Part shown: positions 1 to 8,766 of the stretch, piece by piece | Layout: every line of letters starts with the position of its first letter | Numbering within the stretch: the first letter of the stretch is position 1 | Assembly (NCBI GenBank): GCA_036389835.1 | Contig: DASVWC010000015.1 | Span: 27,731 to 91,730, forward strand | Length of the DNA: 64,000 nucleotides | Source: AC-37 sp036389835 | Lineage (GTDB): Bacteria > Actinomycetota > Thermoleophilia > Solirubrobacterales > Thermoleophilaceae | Reading direction: 5' to 3' | Notes under the pieces: generated by a model | What the model saw: the letters and a program-made list of their open reading frames with translations, nothing else | The model's database searches: none | What the model was told of the DNA's origin: nothing | Program-made: the position numbers and the translations under genes

Positions 1-1
1 G

Positions 2-991
2 GACGAGACGCGGCTGTTCGTGACCGAGCAGCCCGGCCGCATCCGGGTGCTCGTGAACCGCAGGCTGCGCAGCCGCGCCTTCCTCGACCTGCGCCGCGAC
101 GTCGAGTGCTGCGGGGAGCGCGGCCTCCTGTCGATGGCGTTCGCGCCCGACTACGCGGAGTCGGGCCGCTTCTACGTGTACTTCACCCGCGCGGACGGCG
201 ACGTCGTGGTGCGCCAGTACGCGCGCTCCCCCGCCGACGCGGACGTGGCGGACGCCGGCAGCGGACGCGACGTGATCCGGATCGAGCACAGCCGCTTCCC
301 GAACCACAACGGCGGCCAGCTCCAGTTCGGGCCCGACGGGATGCTCTACCTCGGCACCGGCGATGGAGGCGGGGGCGGCGACCCGCTGCGCAACGGGCAG
401 AAGCTCGGCAGCCTGCTCGGCAAGCTGCTGCGCATCGACCCGCGCCCCGGTGGCGGCTACGACGTCCCGGCCGACAACCCGTTCCGCGACCGCGCCGGCG
501 CGCGCGGGGAGATCTGGGCCTACGGCCTGCGCAACCCGTTCCGCTTCTCGTTCGACCGCAAGGGCGGTGCGCTCAGCATCGCCGACGTGGGGCAGGACGA
601 GTTCGACGAGATCGACTACGCCGCCAGGGGCGGCCGCGGGGCGAACTACGGGTGGAGCGTCTTCGAGGCGAACTCGCGCTACCGCTCCGGCTCCGCGCCG
701 GGCCACGTGAAGCCGGTCCTGGTGCGCCGCCTCGGCGCGAACGGTAACTGCGCGGCGATCGGCGGCTACATGGTCCGCGACGCGTCGCTGGCCGGCCTCA
801 CCGGCCGCTACCTGCACGGCGACAACTGCAACCCGGTCATCTACTCGGTGCGGCTCTCGTCCGAGGGGGCGTCGGGGAACCGCTTCACCGGGCTGCGCCT
901 GAGCGCCCTCTCGTCGTTCGGCGAGGACGCGCTCGGCCGCGTGTACGCGACGTCGCTGAACGGCGGCGTCTACCGCTTCGTCGCCCGATAG
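2..991 (+). CDS. PQQ-type glucose/sorbosone dehydrogenase family protein, 5' truncated
   Basis: The reading frame is open from the first bases of the window, so the N-terminus lies upstream; an internal GTG at 20 is probably not the true start. The product looks like a soluble-glucose-dehydrogenase-type six-bladed propeller: RLFVTEQPGRIRV opens a blade, followed by GLLSMAFAPDY, FPNHNGGQLQFGPDG, LYLGTGDGGGGGDP and WAYGLRNPFRFSFD, all typical of the GSDH/YliI family that oxidises sugars with PQQ, usually secreted or periplasmic. Substrate cannot be read from sequence. It ends 41 nt before the SCP2 gene on the same strand; no hairpin is obvious between them. Confidence 0.85.
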   Translation, partial: DETRLFVTEQPGRIRVLVNRRLRSRAFLDLRRDVECCGERGLLSMAFAPDYAESGRFYVYFTRADGDVVVRQYARSPADADVADAGSGRDVIRIEHSRFPNHNGGQLQFGPDGMLYLGTGDGGGGGDPLRNGQKLGSLLGKLLRIDPRPGGGYDVPADNPFRDRAGARGEIWAYGLRNPFRFSFDRKGGALSIADVGQDEFDEIDYAARGGRGANYGWSVFEANSRYRSGSAPGHVKPVLVRRLGANGNCAAIGGYMVRDASLAGLTGRYLHGDNCNPVIYSVRLSSEGASGNRFTGLRLSALSSFGEDALGRVYATSLNGGVYRFVAR

Positions 992-1032
992 GCGAGAATC
1001 CCCCGTTCCACCCGGGGGATAGGAGAGGCGGC

Positions 1033-1449
1033 ATGCCCTACTTCAAGGACGCCGACGAGGTCTACACGCACATCGGGAAGCTCTTCGAGGATCTCACGCA
1101 GGATCCCGAGCTGTTGCCGAAGTTCCGGAAGGCGAACGCGATCGTCCAGTACCAGTACCGCAACCCGGAGTCGCAGATCACGGTGCGGATGACCGAGGAC
1201 GACGAGCCGAAGGTCGACTGCGGCGAGACCGACATGGAGCCCGAGGTGGTGATGTCGATGGAGGCCGACACCGCCCACCGCTTCTGGCTCGGCAAGGTGA
1301 ACGTGACGGTCGCGCTCGCCCGCGGGCAGATGAAGGCGAAGGGGCCGGTTGCGAAGATCCTGAAGCTCGTGCCGCTCGTCAAGCCGGTCTTCCCCCGCTA
1401 CCGCCAGCAGCTCGCCGACGCGGGCCGCGCGGACCTGGCGGAGGTCTAG
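1033..1449 (+). CDS. SCP2 sterol-transfer domain protein
   Basis: A 138-residue protein consisting of one SCP2-like domain, a hydrophobic tunnel that binds sterols, fatty acids or acyl-CoA. Evidence is the N-terminal helix (DADEVYTHIGKLFEDL), the central beta region (NPESQITVRM) and the C-terminal pattern in which small residues and a Lys-rich turn precede the last helix (KVNVTVALARGQMKAKG). The ATG at 1033 has a purine-rich ribosome site (GGAGAGG) just upstream. It is followed after 2 nt by an iron alcohol dehydrogenase, so the two are probably co-transcribed and may act on the same lipophilic substrate; the pairing is inference. Confidence 0.85.
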   Translation: MPYFKDADEVYTHIGKLFEDLTQDPELLPKFRKANAIVQYQYRNPESQITVRMTEDDEPKVDCGETDMEPEVVMSMEADTAHRFWLGKVNVTVALARGQMKAKGPVAKILKLVPLVKPVFPRYRQQLADAGRADLAEV

Positions 1450-1451
1450 AC

Positions 1452-2681
1452 GTGGAGGAGAGCCTGCTCGACCAGCTCGGCGGCCGCCAGCTCCGCGGCT
1501 TCAAGGACTTCTCGCAGCACGTGAGCCAGACCCGGGTGGTGGCCGGCCGCGGGCTGATCGAGGGGCTCGGCTTCGAGTTCACGAAGGAGGGCGCGCAGCG
1601 GGTCTTCGTCGTCACCGACCAGGTGATCCGGGGCACCGGGCTGGTCGAGCGCGTGGAGGCGGGGCTCGCGGACGGCGGCCTCGAGGTCGCCGGCGTCTTC
1701 GACGACGTGCCGCAGGACTCGGCCGTGGACGTCGTGGAGCGCTGCGCCGAGGCGGCGAAGGCCGCGGCAGCGGACTCGTTCGCGGCCGTCGGCGGCGGGT
1801 CGGTGATGGACACGGCCAAGGCCGCCACCGTGCTCTTCACCCACGGCGGCACGGTGCACGACTACGAGGGCCTCTACGTGCTGCCGCGCGCCGGCGACGG
1901 GATGGGCGCGCCGCTGCCGCTGGCGCCGCTCGCGTGCGTGCCGACGACCGCCGGGACCGGCTCGGAGGTCTCGATGGCGGCCGTGGTCAAGGACCACGAC
2001 GCGAAGGTCAAGCTCGAGATGGCCGACCTGCCGATGTTCCCGCGGCTCGCCCTGCTCGACCCCGAGTCCACGCGCACGCTGCCGCCGCAGGTGGCGGCCG
2101 CGACGGGGATGGACGCGATGACGCACGCGATCGAGGGCTACGTCACGGTCGAGTCGAGCCCGTGGAACGACGCGGAGTCGCTCCACGCCCTGCGACTCAT
2201 GCGCGACAACCTCGAGCGGGCGGTCACGAACGGCCCGGACGACGACGAGGCGCGCGGCAACATGCTCGTGGCCGCCTCGCTGGCGATCACCGTCTACCTC
2301 GGCTCCACGCACGCGATGTCGCACCCGTGCGGCGCGCACTTCGGCGTGGCCCACGGCGTCGCCAACGCGATCAACCTGCCGCACGTCATCCGCTTCAACG
2401 CGGGCGGCGGCTCGGACATCGCCGGGCGCTACCGCGACGTCAACGAGCTGCTCGGCCTGGAGGTCGGTGGTTCCGACGAGGCGGTCGGGGACGCGCTCGC
2501 GACGCACGTGAGCGAGCTCGTGGCGCGGCTCGGGCTGCCGACCCGGCTCTCCGAGGTGGGCGTGCCGGAGAGCGGCATCCCCGCCCTCGTGGAGGGTGCG
2601 ATGGGCGACGGCACCACGCTGATGAACCCGCGCGAGCCCTCCGAGGAGGACTACGAGCGGCTGTTCCGTCAGGCGCTCTAG
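1452..2681 (+). CDS. Iron-containing alcohol dehydrogenase
   Basis: A 409-residue group III (Fe-dependent) NAD(P) alcohol dehydrogenase. The nucleotide-binding motif GGGSVMD sits at about 114-120, PTTAGTGSE at 164-172, and the four metal ligands of the family can be placed at D221, H225, H287 and H301 (H-x13-H spacing as in FucO). It would interconvert an alcohol and an aldehyde or ketone in the cytosol. GTG start at 1452, two bases after the SCP2 stop, implying translational coupling. The 3' end overlaps the convergent epimerase gene by four bases. The physiological alcohol is unknown; the SCP2 neighbour suggests something lipophilic. Confidence 0.92.
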   Translation: MEESLLDQLGGRQLRGFKDFSQHVSQTRVVAGRGLIEGLGFEFTKEGAQRVFVVTDQVIRGTGLVERVEAGLADGGLEVAGVFDDVPQDSAVDVVERCAEAAKAAAADSFAAVGGGSVMDTAKAATVLFTHGGTVHDYEGLYVLPRAGDGMGAPLPLAPLACVPTTAGTGSEVSMAAVVKDHDAKVKLEMADLPMFPRLALLDPESTRTLPPQVAAATGMDAMTHAIEGYVTVESSPWNDAESLHALRLMRDNLERAVTNGPDDDEARGNMLVAASLAITVYLGSTHAMSHPCGAHFGVAHGVANAINLPHVIRFNAGGGSDIAGRYRDVNELLGLEVGGSDEAVGDALATHVSELVARLGLPTRLSEVGVPESGIPALVEGAMGDGTTLMNPREPSEEDYERLFRQAL

Positions 2682-3718
2682 GCGGTCGCGCCGGCCTCGA
2701 CCCCGGCCGACTCCGCGCGGTAGGCGTCGATCATCTGCCTGAGCGTCGAGCGCGCGGTGTGCTTCGGCTTCCAGCCGAGCTCCTTCTTCGCCCGCGCGGT
2801 GCGCATGAGCACCGGCTTGCGGGCCGACTGGATCCAGGCGAGCTGCTCGGGCAGGCGCGGCATCCGGGCCAGGACCTCCATCGTCGCCTCGAGGGCGAGG
2901 TCGGGGAACGGCGCGGCGTACCAGCCGAGCGCGTCGGCCACGTCGCTCAGGGTGAGCTTGCCGGACGCGGCGAGGTTGTAGGGGCCGGGGGAGCCGCGGC
3001 CAAGCACGCCCGCCACGAAGGCCGACGCCACGTCGTCCTCGTGCACGAGCTGGAACGGCGGGCCCGTGTCGGGGATCACCGGCTTCAGGATCGGCATGAC
3101 GTCGAGCAGCCGCCGGACCGGCTCGGGCATCCGCTCGGAGAGCCGGAAGTAGGGGATCTCCTCCAGGAACGTGGTGGCCTTCGGACCGGCGACGATGCAC
3201 GGGCGGAAGACCCACGCCGAGGTGCGGCTGGTCCGCGCCAGGACCGCGTTGAGGATCCCCTCGACCTCGGCCTTCTGGTCGGAGTACGGGTGCTCGGGCG
3301 TGCCGCGCGGCGGGACGTCCTCGGTCAGCCAGTCCGGGTTGTCGTCGTGGAACCCGTAGGCCGCGACGCTCGAGGCGTAGCAGAGGCGCTCGGCCCCGGC
3401 CTTGACGGCGGCCTCGAAGACGTTCTTCGAGCCGTCCACGTTGACCCCGCGGCTCGCGTCGCCGGCGCTGAGGATCGCGAAGGCGAGGTGCACGACCACG
3501 TCCGCGCCCTTGACGGCCTCGTCCACGCTGGCGCGGTCCTGCACGTCGCCCTGGCGGTACTCGGTCTTCCTCCAGCCGCGGACCTTCGGGTCGAACGGGC
3601 GCCGGGCCATGCCGACGATCCGCTTCACGCGCCGGGAGCGCTCGAGCGCCTCGACCATCGCGATGCCGAGGTCGCCGGTGGGTCCGGTGATCGCGACGGT
3701 GAGTCCCTGCTGGGCCAT
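2678..3718 (-). CDS. NAD-dependent epimerase/dehydratase (extended SDR)
   Basis: A 346-residue extended short-chain dehydrogenase. The Rossmann motif TGPTGDLG lies at 11-18, the catalytic pair is Y145 and K149 in HPYSDQKAEVE, and SSVAAYG supplies the active-site serine. Such enzymes act on nucleotide sugars, or as ketoreductases/atypical NAD-binding proteins; the substrate cannot be assigned. ATG start. Convergent with the alcohol dehydrogenase (4-bp overlap of the ends) and 40 nt from the RTX gene on the same strand. Confidence 0.88.
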   Translation of the reverse strand: MAQQGLTVAITGPTGDLGIAMVEALERSRRVKRIVGMARRPFDPKVRGWRKTEYRQGDVQDRASVDEAVKGADVVVHLAFAILSAGDASRGVNVDGSKNVFEAAVKAGAERLCYASSVAAYGFHDDNPDWLTEDVPPRGTPEHPYSDQKAEVEGILNAVLARTSRTSAWVFRPCIVAGPKATTFLEEIPYFRLSERMPEPVRRLLDVMPILKPVIPDTGPPFQLVHEDDVASAFVAGVLGRGSPGPYNLAASGKLTLSDVADALGWYAAPFPDLALEATMEVLARMPRLPEQLAWIQSARKPVLMRTARAKKELGWKPKHTARSTLRQMIDAYRAESAGVEAGATA

Positions 3719-3758
3719 GGGCGTCTTATACAGGAGCGCGCGCCCGCGCTCCCGCCGC

Positions 3759-4550
3759 CTAGCGGCGCTTCTTCTTCGGGGTGCCGCGCGTGATCGCCTC
3801 GCAGTCGACCAGCGCGTCGATCTTGTCGGCGCGGACGGTGTCCGAGCCCTTGCCGCAGCGGATCACGTCGCGACGGCCGTCGACCGCCTCGATCGTGTCG
3901 TCGCCGGCGGCGGTGGCAACGCGGTCGCGCCCGCTCCCCGGGTTCACCTTGTCGCCGCCGCTCGACAGGGAGATCCGGTCGTCGCCGGAGCCGCCCATCA
4001 CGTCGGTCGTCGCGCCGCCCTGGGCGGTGATCTTGTCGCGGCCGGCGTCGCCCAGCAGGCGCTTCGTGCCGCTGTCGGCGAAGATCTGGTCGTTGCCGGT
4101 CCCGCCGTCGGCGAAGTCGTCGTCGCCGGTGCCGGTGTAGAGCCGGTCGCTGCCCGGCCCGCCGAAGATGCGGTCGTCGCCGATCTGCCCGAGCAGCACG
4201 TCGGCGTCGTCCTCGCCGAGCAGGGAGTCGTTGCCCGGGCCCGCGTACGCGGCGTCGAGGCCGTCCCCCATCGTCATCTCGTCGTCGCCGCTGCCGCCCG
4301 TCGCGAAGTCGTCGCCCGGTCCGGCGTCGACGGTGTCGTTGCCCGAGCCGGCCTCGAGGTAGTCGTTGGCGGCGAGACCCACGAGCTTGTCGTCGCCCTC
4401 CTCGCCCCAGAGGCCGTCGGGGCCGGTGGTGCCGGTCAGCTCGTTCGGACCGCTGTCGCCGAGGATCGAGTCGGCGATGGCGCTCGGACCGCCCGCCAGC
4501 GCGAGAACGGCGGCGAGTAGGGCCACGTGGGGGAGGAGGCGCTTCGTCAT
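3759..4550 (-). CDS. Secreted RTX-type calcium-binding repeat protein
   Basis: About 263 residues: a signal peptide (TKRLLPHVALLAAVLALAGG, cleavage near SAIADS) followed by roughly a dozen nonapeptide repeats of the GGxGxDxLx class (for example GNDTVDAGPGDD, GGSGDDEM, GGPGSDRL) that form Ca2+-binding parallel beta-rolls. No catalytic domain is attached, so it is not a toxin by itself; a stabilising or surface protein is more likely. I chose the ATG at 4550 because the signal peptide starts there; a GTG at 4562 is an alternative. The tail is strongly basic (KKKRR), a habit shared with several exported proteins of this window. Confidence 0.85.
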   Translation of the reverse strand: MTKRLLPHVALLAAVLALAGGPSAIADSILGDSGPNELTGTTGPDGLWGEEGDDKLVGLAANDYLEAGSGNDTVDAGPGDDFATGGSGDDEMTMGDGLDAAYAGPGNDSLLGEDDADVLLGQIGDDRIFGGPGSDRLYTGTGDDDFADGGTGNDQIFADSGTKRLLGDAGRDKITAQGGATTDVMGGSGDDRISLSSGGDKVNPGSGRDRVATAAGDDTIEAVDGRRDVIRCGKGSDTVRADKIDALVDCEAITRGTPKKKRR

Positions 4551-4598
4551 GCCTCTACACAACCCCGGTAACGGCCGCGGGTTGCGCGCGGCGGCGTG

Positions 4599-5246
4599 TC
4601 AGTCTGGATATCCGGGCTCCCCCGGCAGCAGCACGTGCGCCTCGCCGTCGCCGTGGACCACCTTCGGGAGGACCGGCCGCACGTCGCGCTCGCGGGCGGC
4701 GGCGAGCGCGTGCTCGACCGACTCGAGCCCGGCGAGCTGCTCGAGGTGCTTGATCGTGGGGAAGACGAGCATCAGCTCGCCGCGCTCGCCCGCGGCCAGG
4801 GCGTCGGCGGGGCGGATCCAGCGGGCGTCGACGCACTCGGCTCCGTCGATGCGCGGCTCGGCGCCGGGCGGGGCCGCCGCGACGTAGAAGAACGTGTCGA
4901 AGCGGATCGACACCTCCTCGGGCGTGATCCAGCGCGAGAACGGCACGAGCGCCTGCACGTCGTCGAGGTCGATGCCGGCCTCCTCCTCGAGCTCGCGGAG
5001 GGCCGCCGCGGCGGGGTCGCCGCCGTCCTCCTCGGCGTGGACCGCGCCGCCGGGGAAGACCCAGGCGCCGCCCATGAAGCGCTGCTCGGGGTTCCGCTGC
5101 ACCAGGAGCACCTCGAGGCCGTCGGCCCCGTCACGCACGAGAATCGCGGTCGCCGCCAGCCGCGCCGGCTTCACAGCGCCGGTGTTCAGCTCCTCTCCGG
5201 GCGGAGCGCGGTCGATCTTGGCCACGTAGCCAAGGCTACTGCCCAT
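4599..5246 (-). CDS. NUDIX hydrolase
   Basis: A 215-residue NUDIX-fold pyrophosphohydrolase. The nudix box starts at GGAVHAEEDGG and continues with LRELEEEAGI, giving the Glu cluster that binds Mg2+. GAWVFPGGAV matches the strand before the box. The ORF extends further upstream, but ATG 5246 gives a natural N-terminus (MGSSLGYVAKIDRAPP) and avoids overlapping rubredoxin. Substrate (NDP-sugar, CoA, oxidised nucleotide or ADP-ribose) cannot be told. It is divergent from the rubredoxin gene, with only 10 nt between the start codons, so their promoters must overlap. Confidence 0.88.
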   Translation of the reverse strand: MGSSLGYVAKIDRAPPGEELNTGAVKPARLAATAILVRDGADGLEVLLVQRNPEQRFMGGAWVFPGGAVHAEEDGGDPAAAALRELEEEAGIDLDDVQALVPFSRWITPEEVSIRFDTFFYVAAAPPGAEPRIDGAECVDARWIRPADALAAGERGELMLVFPTIKHLEQLAGLESVEHALAAARERDVRPVLPKVVHGDGEAHVLLPGEPGYPD

Positions 5247-5256
5247 TTGCAAAACT

Positions 5257-5445
5257 GTGACCGCGGTGGAGGCGGCGACCCAACAGCTCTGGATCTGCGA
5301 GTCCTGCGGGTTCATCTACGACCCGGCGGAGGGCGACCCCGACGGCGGGATCCCGCCCGGCACCCCGTTCGAGGAGATCCCGAACGACTGGCTCTGCCCC
5401 GTCTGCGGCGCGCGCAAGCGCGACTTCGTCGAGTACGAGGGCTAG
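5257..5445 (+). CDS. Rubredoxin
   Basis: A 62-residue one-electron carrier binding a single iron through four cysteines: C14 and C17 (CESCG) and C47 and C50 (CPVCG). The usual aromatic core (W12, Y21, F38, W45) is present. It probably delivers electrons to an oxygenase or reductase in the cytosol; no alkane hydroxylase is in the window. GTG start, divergent from the NUDIX gene. Six bases after the stop lies the 88-nt dispersed element described at 5451. Confidence 0.95.
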   Translation: MTAVEAATQQLWICESCGFIYDPAEGDPDGGIPPGTPFEEIPNDWLCPVCGARKRDFVEYEG

Positions 5446-5450
5446 CGCGG

Positions 5451-5538
5451 CTGCAAACCGTCGGATTCCGGCGTCCTCGGTCGCTCGCGTGCGTTCGCAC
5501 GCCACGCTCCCTGCGTCCTTGGACTCCTCGGTTTTCGC
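5451..5538. repeat. 88-nt dispersed structured element, copy A
   Basis: This interval aligns without gaps to 54591-54678 (72 of 88 bases identical by hand alignment). It can fold: an outer stem AAACC (5455-5459) with GGTTT (5530-5534); a second stem GGATTCC (5463-5469) with GGACTCC (5521-5527); and an inner hairpin GCGTGC-GTTC-GCACGC (5487-5502). Bases 5470-5520 are almost invariant between copies. It fills the space between the convergent ends of rubredoxin and bioA, where it could act as a bidirectional terminator or be a REP/MITE-like sequence. Confidence 0.8.
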
Positions 5539-5544
5539 CGCGCT

Positions 5545-6843
5545 CTACGCGGCCTGAGCGAGCGGCGCGTAGGAGCTGGTCGCGTGGGCGATCGCCTCGC
5601 CCGTGATCTCCACCAGCTCCCGCAGCTCGGCCGGCCGGATCGAGAGCGGCGGCATCAGGATCACCACGTCCCCGAGCGGCCGCACGATCGCGCCCAGGCG
5701 CCGCGCCTCCAGCGTGACCTGGTGCCCCATGCGCGCCTCGAGCGGGAACTCGCCCAGCTCGATCCCGACCATGAAGCCGCGGCGGCGCACCTCGGCGACC
5801 GCCGGCAGCGCGGCAACCGGCTCGAGCAGGCGGCCGAGCAGCTCGCACTTGGGCCGCAGGACATCGAGCGTGCGCTCCTGCTCGAAGAGCCGCAGGTTGG
5901 CGAGGGCCGCGGCGCAGGCGAGCGGGTTGCCCGTGTACGTGTGGCCGTGGAAGAACGTGCGGAACTCCTCGAACTCGCCGAGGAAGCCCTCGTAGATGCG
6001 CTCGCTGGCGAGGGTGGCGGCGAGCGGCATGTAGCCGCCCGTCAGCCCCTTCGCGACGCAGAGGAGGTCGGGACTGACGCCCTCGTGCTCGCACGCGAAC
6101 ATCCGTCCCGTGCGCCCGAAACCGGTTGCGACCTCGTCGCAGATCAGAAGCACGCCGTGGCGGTCGCACAGCTCGCGCACGTCGCGCAGGTAGCCCTCGG
6201 GATGGATCAGCATCCCGGCCGCGCCCTGCACGAGCGGCTCCATGATCACGGCCGCCACCTCGTCGCCGTGCTCGGCCAGCACGCGCTCCATGTCGGCCGC
6301 GTCGCCCGGCTCGGCGCGCAGCGCGTCGAACAGCAGCGGCCGGTACATCGAGTGGAACAGGTCGATCCCGCCCACCGAGACCGAGCCGATCGTGTCGCCG
6401 TGGTACGACATCCGCAGGCAGACGAAGCGCTTGCGCCGCGCGTGCTCGCCGCCCTGCTGCTGCCAGAACTGGAACGCCATCTTGAGCGCGATCTCGGTGG
6501 CGGTCGAGCCGCTGTCCGAGTAGAAGACGCGCGCGAGCCCGTCCGGCGCGATCTCGACGAGCCGCTTGGCCAGCTCGACCGCGGTGGGGTGCGAGAGGCC
6601 GAGCATCGTGCTGTGGGCGACCCGGTCGAGCTGATCCTTGACGGCCATGTCGAGCACGGGGTGGCGGTGGCCGTGGACGTTGCACCAGAGCGACGAGACG
6701 CCGTCGAGGTAGCGGCGTCCGGCGCTGTCGTAGAGGTAGACGCCGTCGGCGCGCTCGATGGTGGGCGCGTCCTCGTGCTCCCACCCGCGCTGCTGGGTGA
6801 ACGGGTGCCAGAGGAAGCGGCGGTCGTCGGCCGCGATGCTCAC
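5545..6843 (-). CDS. bioA: Adenosylmethionine-8-amino-7-oxononanoate aminotransferase (BioA)
   Basis: A 432-residue class III PLP aminotransferase that converts KAPA to DAPA in biotin synthesis, using S-adenosylmethionine as amino donor. Diagnostic features: HPFTQQRGW near the N-terminus, SSLWCNVHGH, MSYHGDT (Y147), the PLP aspartate in CDEVATGFGRTG (D236) and the Schiff-base lysine K265 in AKGLTGG. GTG start at 6843, 50 nt from the divergent secreted hydrolase gene. It is separated from bioBFD by about 2.5 kb but lies on the same strand. Confidence 0.95.
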   Translation of the reverse strand: MSIAADDRRFLWHPFTQQRGWEHEDAPTIERADGVYLYDSAGRRYLDGVSSLWCNVHGHRHPVLDMAVKDQLDRVAHSTMLGLSHPTAVELAKRLVEIAPDGLARVFYSDSGSTATEIALKMAFQFWQQQGGEHARRKRFVCLRMSYHGDTIGSVSVGGIDLFHSMYRPLLFDALRAEPGDAADMERVLAEHGDEVAAVIMEPLVQGAAGMLIHPEGYLRDVRELCDRHGVLLICDEVATGFGRTGRMFACEHEGVSPDLLCVAKGLTGGYMPLAATLASERIYEGFLGEFEEFRTFFHGHTYTGNPLACAAALANLRLFEQERTLDVLRPKCELLGRLLEPVAALPAVAEVRRRGFMVGIELGEFPLEARMGHQVTLEARRLGAIVRPLGDVVILMPPLSIRPAELRELVEITGEAIAHATSSYAPLAQAA

Positions 6844-6893
6844 GGCGCCAAGGTACTTGCGCGTGGAGACGGAACCGCTCTAGAGTTGCGCCG

Positions 6894-8714
6894 ATGAGGC
6901 GCGTCGCCAGCCTCGCGGCCCTGCTCGCACTCGCATCGCCCGCCGCCGCCTCCGCCTCGCCGGACGCGCCCTTCGGCCACGCCTGCACCGCCCAGAACGG
7001 CGTCCGCTTCTGTCCGACCGCGAGCGACGAGCAGCGCGTTCCCTCGTTCGACGGCCTGCCGATGGACGTCGACGTGACGCTCCCGGCCGGCGGCACGGCT
7101 CCGTACCCGACGATCATCATGCTGCACGGCTTCCCGGGCAAGAAGGAGGACTTCGAGTCCGCCTCCCCGGAGGGCACAAGCAGCCACACCTACCACTGGA
7201 ACAACACGTTCTACGCGCAGCAGGGCTACGCGGTGGTGAACGCGTCGAGCCGCGGCTTCGGCCGCTCGTGCGGGGTGGCGGAGTCGCGCACCGCGCCCGC
7301 CTGCGACCGCGGCTGGTTCCACCCCGTCGCCGACCAGCGCTACGAGGTCCACGACTACCAGCACCTGCTCGGGCTGCTGGTGGACGAGGGCGTGACCGAT
7401 CCCGACGCGATCGGCGTGACCGGGACGAGCATGGGCGGCGGCGGCACGATGCAGCTCGCCTTCCTCCGCGACAAGATCCGCAAGGTCGACGGCACGCTCG
7501 CGCCGTGGACCAGCCCGGCCGGCAAGCCGATGAGCGTGTCGGCGGCGTACCCGCGCTGGGGGATCTCGGACCTCGTCTACTCGCTGGTCCCCAACGGGCG
7601 GGCGCTCGACTACGCGATCCCCGTCAAGCCGGAGAGCCGCAGCCCGATCGGGGTGACCAAGGCGAGCGTGCTGAACCTGCTCGGTGCCGGCGGCCGCTTC
7701 GGCTTCACCGCTCCCGAGGGCGTCGACCCGACCGCGGACCTCACCGGCTGGCTCAAGCTCCTGAACGCCGGCGAGCCGTACCGGACCGACGCGGCCGCGC
7801 TGGTCGACCAGGTGCTCGCCTACAAGAGCGCGACCGGCATCTCCGGTGCGCCGCCCACGCCGTTGCTGATGCTGGTCGGCTGGACCGACCCCGTGTTCCC
7901 GCCGATCGAGGCAATCCGGCCGTACAACCGCCTGCGCGCCGCCACCAATGACGCCGCCGAGGTGACCCTGCAGATCGGCGACGTCGGCCACTTCACCGGC
8001 GGCAACCCGATCGAGCAGTACAGGGTGTTCAACGACGACGCGCTGCCCTTCTTCGACCGCCACCTCAAGGGCCAGGGGCCCGCGCTGCCGCTCGGCGCGG
8101 TCACGGCATTCCTCCAGGGCTGCCCGAGGGGCACCGCGGGCAGCGCTCCGATCTTCGCGTCGAGCTACTCGAAGCTCGCGCGCGGCTCGCTCGTGATCAC
8201 CTCGCGCGGCGGGCGGGTGACCTCGAGCGGCGGCAGCGCCCGCTCGGCGGCCGCCGCCGACCCGGGCCAGAACCCCAACCGCTGCCTCGAGGTGCAGGGC
8301 GGCTCCGCCAAGGGGACGACCCTGCTGCGGCGCACCTCGCCCGGGTTCACGATGCTCGGGCTCCCGCGGGTCGTCGCTACGGTCGAGACGAAGGGCGAGT
8401 TCGGGCAGCTCGACGCCATCCTCTGGGAGGTCACGGGCAGCCGCGAGAAGCGCAGGCAGCGGATCGTGGACTTCGGCGTCTACCGCCTCACCCGCAACCA
8501 GAAGGGCAGGATCGTCTTCCAGCTCCACGGGAACGGCTACCGCTTCCGGAAGGGATCCGAGATCAAGCTCGAGCTGCGCGGGCGCACCCCGAACCTGTAC
8601 CGGCCGTCGAACGGCTCGTTCAGCGTCCGGCTCTCGGACGTGTCGGTCGAGATCCCGACGCGCGACAAGCCGAGCCGGTCGAAGGGCATCGACCGGCGCC
8701 CGCCCGCGCCGTAG
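6894..8714 (+). CDS. Secreted CocE/NonD-type acyl esterase or X-Pro peptidase family hydrolase
   Basis: A 606-residue exported alpha/beta hydrolase: signal peptide at 1-22 (RRVASLAALLALASPAAAS), oxyanion region MLHGFPG (77-83), nucleophile elbow GTSMGG with Ser179, and a C-terminal jelly-roll-like domain from about 440 typical of the S15/CocE superfamily. These enzymes cleave esters or Xaa-Pro bonds. A VGWTDPVFP segment probably carries the acid residue and GDVGHF the catalytic His. ATG start. It sits between bioA and the rest of the biotin genes with no evident link to biotin. Confidence 0.88.
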   Translation: MRRVASLAALLALASPAAASASPDAPFGHACTAQNGVRFCPTASDEQRVPSFDGLPMDVDVTLPAGGTAPYPTIIMLHGFPGKKEDFESASPEGTSSHTYHWNNTFYAQQGYAVVNASSRGFGRSCGVAESRTAPACDRGWFHPVADQRYEVHDYQHLLGLLVDEGVTDPDAIGVTGTSMGGGGTMQLAFLRDKIRKVDGTLAPWTSPAGKPMSVSAAYPRWGISDLVYSLVPNGRALDYAIPVKPESRSPIGVTKASVLNLLGAGGRFGFTAPEGVDPTADLTGWLKLLNAGEPYRTDAAALVDQVLAYKSATGISGAPPTPLLMLVGWTDPVFPPIEAIRPYNRLRAATNDAAEVTLQIGDVGHFTGGNPIEQYRVFNDDALPFFDRHLKGQGPALPLGAVTAFLQGCPRGTAGSAPIFASSYSKLARGSLVITSRGGRVTSSGGSARSAAAADPGQNPNRCLEVQGGSAKGTTLLRRTSPGFTMLGLPRVVATVETKGEFGQLDAILWEVTGSREKRRQRIVDFGVYRLTRNQKGRIVFQLHGNGYRFRKGSEIKLELRGRTPNLYRPSNGSFSVRLSDVSVEIPTRDKPSRSKGIDRRPPAP

Positions 8715-8766
8715 GCCGCGCGCGCCGGGCCACGCGCGGCTCGCGCCAGGACGCTCGCGGCCAGCG

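Noticed and set aside
3759..4550. RTX toxin
   Set aside because: Only repeats and a Sec-type signal are present; there is no toxin, lipase or protease domain, nor type I secretion genes nearby.
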